Part shown: piece after piece, positions 57,853-64,000 of the stretch | Position numbering within the stretch: position 1 is the stretch's first letter | Layout: each line of letters opens with the position of its first letter | From: Ostreococcus mediterraneus | Taxonomy: Eukaryota > Chlorophyta > Mamiellophyceae > Mamiellales > Bathycoccaceae | DNA length: 64,000 nucleotides | Direction: 5' to 3' | Assembly (NCBI GenBank): GCA_012295225.1 | Contig: WMKK01000015.1 | Location: 432,341 to 496,340 of the forward strand | The notes under the pieces: model-generated | Database searches by the model: none | Told to the model about the DNA's origin: nothing | What the model saw: only the letters and a program-made list of their open reading frames with translations | Position numbers and translations under genes: made by a program

Positions 57853-60800
57853 TTACAACGTGGATTTGGAGAGACATTCATCAATATGCGCGTTGACGCG
57901 CTCGTTGGACCATTCGTCTGGAAACGCCATGCTACAAATGCAACAAGATTCGCCACGAATCGTTTGAGTCTTCTTCGTCTTCTGCGCTTCATACTTTGTC
58001 ATGTCAAACAATGAGGTTTTGGGCTTTTTCGCAAACGGTCGCGGAGGCGCGGTTAAATCCACCGTGTTGATGTTTTTCGTCGCCATCATTGTGACGTCGG
58101 CAGTTTTCGACGGTTTAGGTCCTCCGAAGAAATCCTTGAGTGTTTTGACTTTGCGAAAGCATTTCGCCATCGACGACGGATCTACCGGAGTCGGCGCTTC
58201 AATCTCTACTCCCAAAATCGCATTCATATTGTCGTCGTCGGCGCCTTCATCCAGCAACGCGAGCGATGCAGGGTCTGTGAACTTCTCAGCCCATTGAAGC
58301 TCGACCGCCTCTTTCACAATGGCAAGAAGTTCTTCCGGGTAGCGAAGACCAATCACTTTGCGACCGTCGGAGCCAACGACGCGAACAGTGCGCATGCCAC
58401 GGTCGGCTTTGTTGAATTTGTGCGCGTTTCGATCGAGCGTCCTTTCGAGCTCTCCCCATGTCGGGACTACCGCACCGCTAATCACAGTACACGTCACCGT
58501 GCGTTGACCTGCGTGACATGCGCCCATAGTGTGGCGAATGTGACAGTTCTCTCCGTGCATGCACGCATTCTTCGTCATGGAATGCACGTGTTCCCAAGGC
58601 TCTCGAGCGGTTTCAGCATCAACGAGTTCATACTTTTGGCGCAATTCGTCGTACTCCATCTCAAATAAAGAAGCTCCAGTGTTCGGTCGCCACAACAGGA
58701 ATAAATTTCGCGAGCCAGGTTTGGTCATGGCGAGTACGACTTGAGCGCGTCCGTACATATCTCGTCGCATCTTGTAAAATCCATCTCGTTCGTGTCGTTT
58801 GCCCTTTTGAAAAATATCCACCGCCCGCTCAAAAGAAATACCGCGGTCAATGTAGATTTTCGTCGACATGAGCGTCTGGCCGTGGTATGGATCTTTCAAA
58901 ATGACAGACGACTGCGTATCAATATCAATAGACGACCCACCAATGTCGCTCACGCCCTCTGAATACTTGCCTTCTGCTTTGGCGAGCTTTATTTCAGCCT
59001 CGAGCGCCTCAGCAAAGTACGCAAACATGATGTTTTGTGTACGCACGTTCAAGCCAAGAAGCCGGTTCAAGAATTTTCGAACATCACCAATATCCTTTTG
59101 ACCAGTTCCGATCTCTCGCAGTAGTTCATTCTCTTCAACTGAAAGTCCATCCGCGCGCAAGCCGACTTGTACTCCAAGCTCCACGAGCGCCGAACGCAGT
59201 TCACTTTTTAATTCGTGCCACGTCGCGATTGGCGCATCTTGCAAATCTTGGTCACTCACGTGCGACATTATGCCCTCAATAGTGAGACCGTTTGGTAGAT
59301 TCGACTCTGAAGCAACGAGTGCTTCGTACATTTTCTTCAGCGCTTGACGCCCAAGCGCTGAATCAAGATTACCATCAGACAAATCGATACCAGTCGCCGC
59401 GCGTCGATCGCCGCGCGTCAACGCTCCGAGACTCTGCAAACGTCTAGCAACTGCCGCGACGAAACGGCGCTCTCCACCAATGTTTGTCGAGCACATAACG
59501 TAAATCGGACCAGAGGTTTGATTCGAGCGATGCGTGCGGCCGAGTTGCTGAATAGCTTTGTCCGCGGACCATGGTAACTCAATCGTGATGTGAATTCGTC
59601 GACGATCGTTTTTCACACCTTGACACGCGTGTAACGAGATACCAGTACTCGCCGCGTCTGAAATAATAGCCACGTACTTTTCACCATTCATAAATGCATT
59701 CTTCTCAGCAATATTCACCCCGACAACGTCACCGTCTCCGCTTATGCTCGTCCCTTTCTTGCTCGTCGTCGAGCCGCGTGCCTCGTATACGAGCTTCCCG
59801 CCGCGACGTACGACGCGTCCACTTCGACCGGTTAACTCCGCAACATTACCCGGGCCACCTAATTCATCAATCATAGCATCAAGGAAGTTTGGTGGTAAAT
59901 CCAATTGAACCACTTTGCTAATCAACTCTTCCTTTGCGGCGACGAGATCTTCATCAACTTTACGCGGCGCGTTGGTATGATAATGCCCAGTATACTCGAC
60001 GTCTGCTTCGTTGCTATTATCATTACTATCACGCTGCACCCCACCAGCTTGCTTCCAATTATTTTCTCTCGCCCAATCTGGTGGGACATTGTTATCACCT
60101 AACGATCCATCTGCCGCGTCGACGTACGTTGTCGGAAAGTGCGTATCCAAAAAATTAATCAACATTTCTCGAGTAGTGCTCACGAAACCAAACTGCGTCA
60201 CATCTTCACCAATCTTCAACTCGGCCATGTTATCTTGCGCCTCTCCTGTAGTTTGTAACCCAATGACTACGCAATGTCCTTTCGCAAGCGCCTGATTCGC
60301 CTTGGCGACAACAGCCGGAACTTTCATCGAGATGCACAGCAATTTAAAAAAACGTTGGTGAACGCTCCAGTAGGCACCCCACACTCCCTTACCATCGCTA
60401 CGCGTTCGACGAACCGCCTCAATACACGCTCTACGAATCATCTGCATCAAGTCACATGCATCGTCATACATTTTCCGCTGATCAGGTCGAAGAACAATCG
60501 TTTCTGTTTCAAATTCCGCCTGGCGAAACGACAACCCGCGCGAGACGTATTTCCCACTCGCTTTCATCTCCATCGCAAGCATTTCTAAAAATCCAACACC
60601 ACGAGACTTCATACTCTCTATAAATTTGTCCGCACTCTTAAACGGCGTGCCACGTCCCCAAAATCCTAAGCGCGACAAATACGCCATATTGCCAACTTCA
60701 GAAATACCAGTCGCCGAAGCGTACACGATTCTCGCCTTTGGACATCTGTTCTGAAATTCAATTACCGCCGCCGCGACCTTACTCCCTGTCTCTGCGGTGG

Positions 60801-61721
60801 CGCTAAAATTCTTAGCTTTGTGACATTCATCGAAAATGACCACGCCCTCCGCGTTTTCACCACCAAACCAGCGAATTATTTGATCAAGCCGACTTAGTTT
60901 TTGTGTTTTACTCACCAGAGTGGAATACGTCGTGAACAACACGCCTTCCTGATACTCTTTTGATAAACCAAACGCGCGCGTCTCGCGATCGAGTTCTGGG
61001 CATGAGTTGATAACCTTAATCGTGCTACCCAAATCACTCAAGTCCCGTTCGGCGTCTCTGTGTAAATCACCGCTCGATGAAATCCACACCGCGTTTCTGC
61101 GGCCTCGCACATAGTTGTCTATAATAATCCCACTAATCTGTCGACCCTTACCAACGCCTGCACCATCTCCAATCATAAATCCTGCACGTTTGCCATCTGG
61201 TGCGAACTCGCAGTGCTTTTGACATGCATACATGACGCCTTCGAGCTGTAACTTACTCAGCTTCCCCGTCTCGACAAACTCAGCGCCGAGCGCGTCGAAC
61301 AGTGGGTACTTGGCCGCGGGCAATTCAATCGACGCCAAACTTGCGGCTTCGGCAATATCACCGGGATGGACCTTACCGCGCTGCACGTTCGAAAATCGAG
61401 CGTCAAGGTTAACAGTGTGTCAGTCATTCGGTTCGTTGCTCGGCGACAGCCAGACGCGTGTTTTTTCAAATAATCTTGCCCAAGATGAAAAATACGCGAC
61501 TCGGACGCACGTGTTTCATCTCGCGCGCGCGCGCATCGCGGCGACAACGCAAGCATGTAACACGTTCTTACCTCTATACTGTGACACACGTAGCCCGAAA
61601 ACACTTCTGAGACAACCTCAGACACAGATTCTTGCGCTCCGAGAGTGCGCTCGTTTTCCTCCAATGCCGACGCTTTTTGCGCCGCGGTGACGCCAGGAAG
61701 GACGTTCGCGTCGTCAACCAT
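57853..61721 (-). CDS. Strawberry notch-type helicase (SBNO/FORGETTER1-like) with C-terminal zinc finger
   Basis: Exons 61572-61721 and 57853-61380 give 1225 aa. The 191-bp intron has a GTAAGA donor, CTGAC motif and GTGCAG acceptor; the join reads GYVCHSIE then RGKVHPGDIAEAASLASIEL. Walker A is GDGAGVGKGRQISGI and the DEAD-like box is VIFDECHKAKNF; the C-terminal helicase half contains IQQLGRTHRSNQTSGP. Family members remodel chromatin with SWI/SNF complexes. The C-terminus carries a C2HC finger, SCCICSMAFPDEWSNERVNA then HIDECL, resembling Rad18/UBZ4 ubiquitin-binding fingers. A TAG lies in frame upstream of the ATG used. An earlier noncoding or small exon remains possible. Confidence 0.93.
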
Positions 61722-61906
61722 CGCTCGAGCTATATCACTTTTCTCCTCCACTTCGTCTTCCTATGGACTAAAATTCGTGAGCGACGACTGGTGCGCGCGC
61801 GCGCGCGTCGTCAACTGCCGCCTGCGAGCGAGACTTAGAGCCCACGCCACACCTCGCCGCGTGTGCGTTGTGCAGAACGAAGCACCGGGTGACCACGACG
61901 TGGTGT

Positions 61907-63499
61907 ATGCGTACTCGTGGGGTGTATTTAGTCAGCACTGTCGCGAGGCGCGCACACGAGCGCGCGAAAGGAAGAGCGATGGCGCACGACGGCACAGCGT
62001 GGTGGACGAGAAAGACAGTGCTCGCCCGGTCGGCGAGTACGACGACGACGGCAACGACGGCGACGAGTCCACCGAGTGCTGACGATGAGATTGTAGCAAA
62101 CGACGCCAAGGCGCGCTTGCAATCGAGCGTGCTTGCGACCTTCGGTGCTTGGTTCGCGTCTCGCGGTGGCGAAATCCACCCGCGCGTGCGTATGACTTTT
62201 CGCCCAGAGTCTGGCTGGTCACTGGAAGCAGACAGTGCGATTGGCAAAGGTGAACAACTCGTCAAGTTACCAAAGAAGTTGATGTTGAGCTGTGATGGTG
62301 AAGATGTGAGCGCACCATTACGCGAAGTGATGTCGCGCGTACCGAGTGATTTATGGAGCTCAAAGCTCGGTTTGCTGCTCGTTCGCGAGCGCATAGCGGC
62401 TCAGCACTCGTTGTTTGCGCCGTACATAACGTTGCTGCCTTCCGTGCATGAAGGCAATCCTTTGTTTTTCCAGCATGATGCGGTTGTGGATTTACAGTAC
62501 GCGCCGCTCGTGGCGCAGATACGCAAGAGATCGAAATTTCTAGTCCAACTGGTTGGCCGCGGAGCCACGGTGGACGACGGCGAANATTTTGTNAANGCNG
62601 AACATCCTGACAGGAGACGTGTGGTGATGGAAGTCGACGCAAACGCGCTGGGCTGGGCTAGTGCATGTGCTAGCAGTCGCGCTTTCAAGGTTCGTGGACC
62701 GACGTCGACGCCGAGTATGCTACCTGTCATCGATGTTTGTAATCATTCGTTCACGCCCTCGGCGACGGTGCGTCTTTTAGAAAGTGGTGACGGCGACGTT
62801 GAACTCGTGGCCACTCGCGAGCTCGATGCAGGGGAGGCGATTGAGCTGAATTATGGCAATCTTTCGAATGACGACCTGTTACTCGATTACGGCTTTATTA
62901 TTGAAAACAACCCACACGACGTCGTCAAACTTCGATGGGATTTGAAACTGATAGAATTGGCGAGAGAAATCGGTGGACTCGCGACGGCTCCAATCGGCGC
63001 GCAAGCCGCAGAAGAATCTCTCAAAGGTACCACTGTTAACGTCGATGATGTTATGCAAATTACCTCGTGGCAGCACGCCGCGTTGCAACGCATCGGTCTC
63101 GTCGGCGACGCTTCAAACGTGGAATTGGACATTCACGCGCACGGCGTCGACAAAAAGCTACTTGCGGGACTGCGAGTGCTTTATTCAAAGTCGCCGACGG
63201 AAGCATCAAGGGCCGCTGACGCTCCTTACGGCGAGATTGGCGCGAACGTTGTCTCTCCCGATACTGAAATCAAAGCACTTCGCTGTTGCATGTCATTGGC
63301 GGCGTTAGCGTTGGGAAATTTCCAAACGACACTCGAGGAAGATAAAAGAATTCTTAAAGAGTGTTCACCCAGTGTAAACGCACAGGCAACGAAGACAAAA
63401 CAACAAGTTTTAGCGATTAGATTCCGCGTAGAAAAGAAGAAAATCCTGAGCGGCGCGATGGCTAGATTGAATGAAGCCATCGCTCGAGAACAAAAGTAG
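61907..63499 (+). CDS. SET-domain protein methyltransferase (RuBisCO LSMT/SETD3-like)
   Basis: The protein is 530 aa from ATG 61907; ATG 61979 is an alternative, and both give Arg/Thr/Ala-rich N-termini that could be organellar transit peptides. The SET core starts GWSLEADSAIGKGEQLVKLP and contains MLPVIDVCNHSFTPSATVRL (the NHS motif), RELDAGEAIELNYGNLSNDD and LLLDYGFIIENNPHD, typical of the LSMT/SETD6 group. A C-terminal helical substrate-binding domain follows. It should methylate a lysine (or histidine) on a non-histone protein, possibly in the plastid. Ns at 62585, 62593, 62596 and 62599 mask about four residues. This is the last gene before the telomere. Confidence 0.9.
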   Translation: MRTRGVYLVSTVARRAHERAKGRAMAHDGTAWWTRKTVLARSASTTTTATTATSPPSADDEIVANDAKARLQSSVLATFGAWFASRGGEIHPRVRMTFRPESGWSLEADSAIGKGEQLVKLPKKLMLSCDGEDVSAPLREVMSRVPSDLWSSKLGLLLVRERIAAQHSLFAPYITLLPSVHEGNPLFFQHDAVVDLQYAPLVAQIRKRSKFLVQLVGRGATVDDGEXFXXXEHPDRRRVVMEVDANALGWASACASSRAFKVRGPTSTPSMLPVIDVCNHSFTPSATVRLLESGDGDVELVATRELDAGEAIELNYGNLSNDDLLLDYGFIIENNPHDVVKLRWDLKLIELAREIGGLATAPIGAQAAEESLKGTTVNVDDVMQITSWQHAALQRIGLVGDASNVELDIHAHGVDKKLLAGLRVLYSKSPTEASRAADAPYGEIGANVVSPDTEIKALRCCMSLAALALGNFQTTLEEDKRILKECSPSVNAQATKTKQQVLAIRFRVEKKKILSGAMARLNEAIAREQK

Positions 63500-63934
63500 C
63501 TTTTTTGACGTCGTCTGTTTTACTAATTTGCATGTAAAATGAAATTGATTTCGTTGTGCTCGTGCCGACGTCGACATTACTTGTTATGCATCGCTCGCTG
63601 GCGCGCCCGAAAAACGATTCTCGAAGAGCAGCATTCAGTGTGTGCGTTCTTGAAAAGGGTGCGCATGGTCGAAAATAGTGATGAAACTCGCTGCAGAGGT
63701 GTAAATAACGGTTTGTAATTCGATTTCGTACCAGCGCGTCGTATTCTACCTTCCTCGTCGTCGTCTTGCTCCTCAAGAAAAAGCCCTAATTTCTTTCTAT
63801 GAGGATATATGTCGCGTTGGTACCTCTGTGTCGCCGTGTTGGTACCCCGGCCTTTGGTGATTTCTCGCCGTGCCTTTGTAGGGTCGGTGATACATTTAGG
63901 GTTCTGGTGGCGTCAAAAGCCCTAAAAATAATTC
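63500..63934. other. Subtelomeric spacer, no gene supported
   Basis: About 435 bp between the SET gene stop and the telomere array. A 104-codon minus frame (63462-63776) overlaps the SET 3' end and has no recognisable features. Degenerate telomere-like words (CCCTAATTTC near 63784; ATTTAGGGTTC near 63893) appear toward the end. Confidence 0.55.
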
Positions 63935-64000
63935 AGGGTTTAGGGTTTAGGGTTTAGGGTTTAGGGTTTAGGGTTTAGGGTTTAGGGTTTAGGGTTTAGG
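63935..64000 (+). repeat. Telomere repeat (TTTAGGG)n
   Basis: Uninterrupted TTTAGGG units run to the window edge: about nine copies, G-rich strand 5' to 3' toward the end, as expected for a right chromosome end. TTTAGGG is the plant/green-algal telomere unit. Confidence 0.98.

Noticed and set aside
63462-63776. 104-codon minus-strand gene next to the telomere
   Set aside because: Overlaps the 3' end of the SET gene and has no recognisable domain or codon bias.
1-64000. tRNA genes
   Set aside because: I scanned by eye for B-box GTTCGA words and matching acceptor stems and found none convincing outside coding sequence; a covariance-model search would be decisive.

Overview
The window is a gene-dense, GC-rich piece of a nuclear chromosome from a green picoalga, most likely Ostreococcus or a close relative (Mamiellales). 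The case rests on plant/algal genes (an LHC antenna protein, ferredoxin-thioredoxin reductase, gamma-tocopherol methyltransferase, plastid uL4, a SERRATE homologue, a chloroplast-type amylase), very short intergenic gaps, mostly intronless genes on both strands, and small GT-AG introns with a CTGAC/CTAAC branch-point-like motif. The right edge (63935-64000) is an array of TTTAGGG, so the window ends at a telomere. The species call is an inference. I recognise no bacterial operons, rRNA, tRNA or CRISPR. Layout, left to right. 1-10 kb: a BORCS8-like subunit, a 2-oxoglutarate/2-oxoadipate dehydrogenase E1 with an EF-hand-like insertion, SLX1 nuclease, a family-28-like glycosyltransferase and two unrecognised proteins. 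10-21 kb: pyruvate kinase, a GST-like protein, a large unknown two-TM protein, a light-harvesting protein with one intron, and an ACT-domain/alpha-amylase fusion. 21.6-24.4 kb: a candidate DNA transposon with 34-bp terminal inverted repeats, carrying one unrecognised gene with a frame break. 25-38.7 kb: actin, FTR catalytic chain, mitochondrial bL12, a LisH/HEAT protein, the divergent LSM6 (four exons) and VTE4 pair, an ING-type PHD protein, a 2OG-Fe(II) oxygenase and plastid uL4. 38.8-43 kb: FKBP, a 661-bp Mutator-like element with 57-bp TIRs and a 10-bp target duplication, a His-rich HGH-repeat protein and inorganic pyrophosphatase. 43-54.5 kb: a large DUF285-repeat multi-pass membrane protein, a SERRATE/ARS2 homologue, a four-CX9C protein, a C2 protein, ribosomal eS27, a sugar-phosphate/nucleotide-sugar transporter and a metacaspase-like protein lacking both catalytic residues but ending in a CaaX box. 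54.5-64 kb: long-chain acyl-CoA synthetase, RRP7, Strawberry-notch helicase, a SET-domain methyltransferase and the telomere. The genes do not form one pathway; this is ordinary housekeeping chromosome with two mobile-element insertions and several unusual domain architectures. Many genes are paired head-to-head over about 90-400 bp, so shared bidirectional promoters are likely. Splice sites were inferred by eye from reading frame, family similarity and GT/AG/branch-point signals; several start codons are uncertain and are marked as such. The assembly has N calls near 10793-10819, 11002, 21930-21931, 39895 and 62585-62599.
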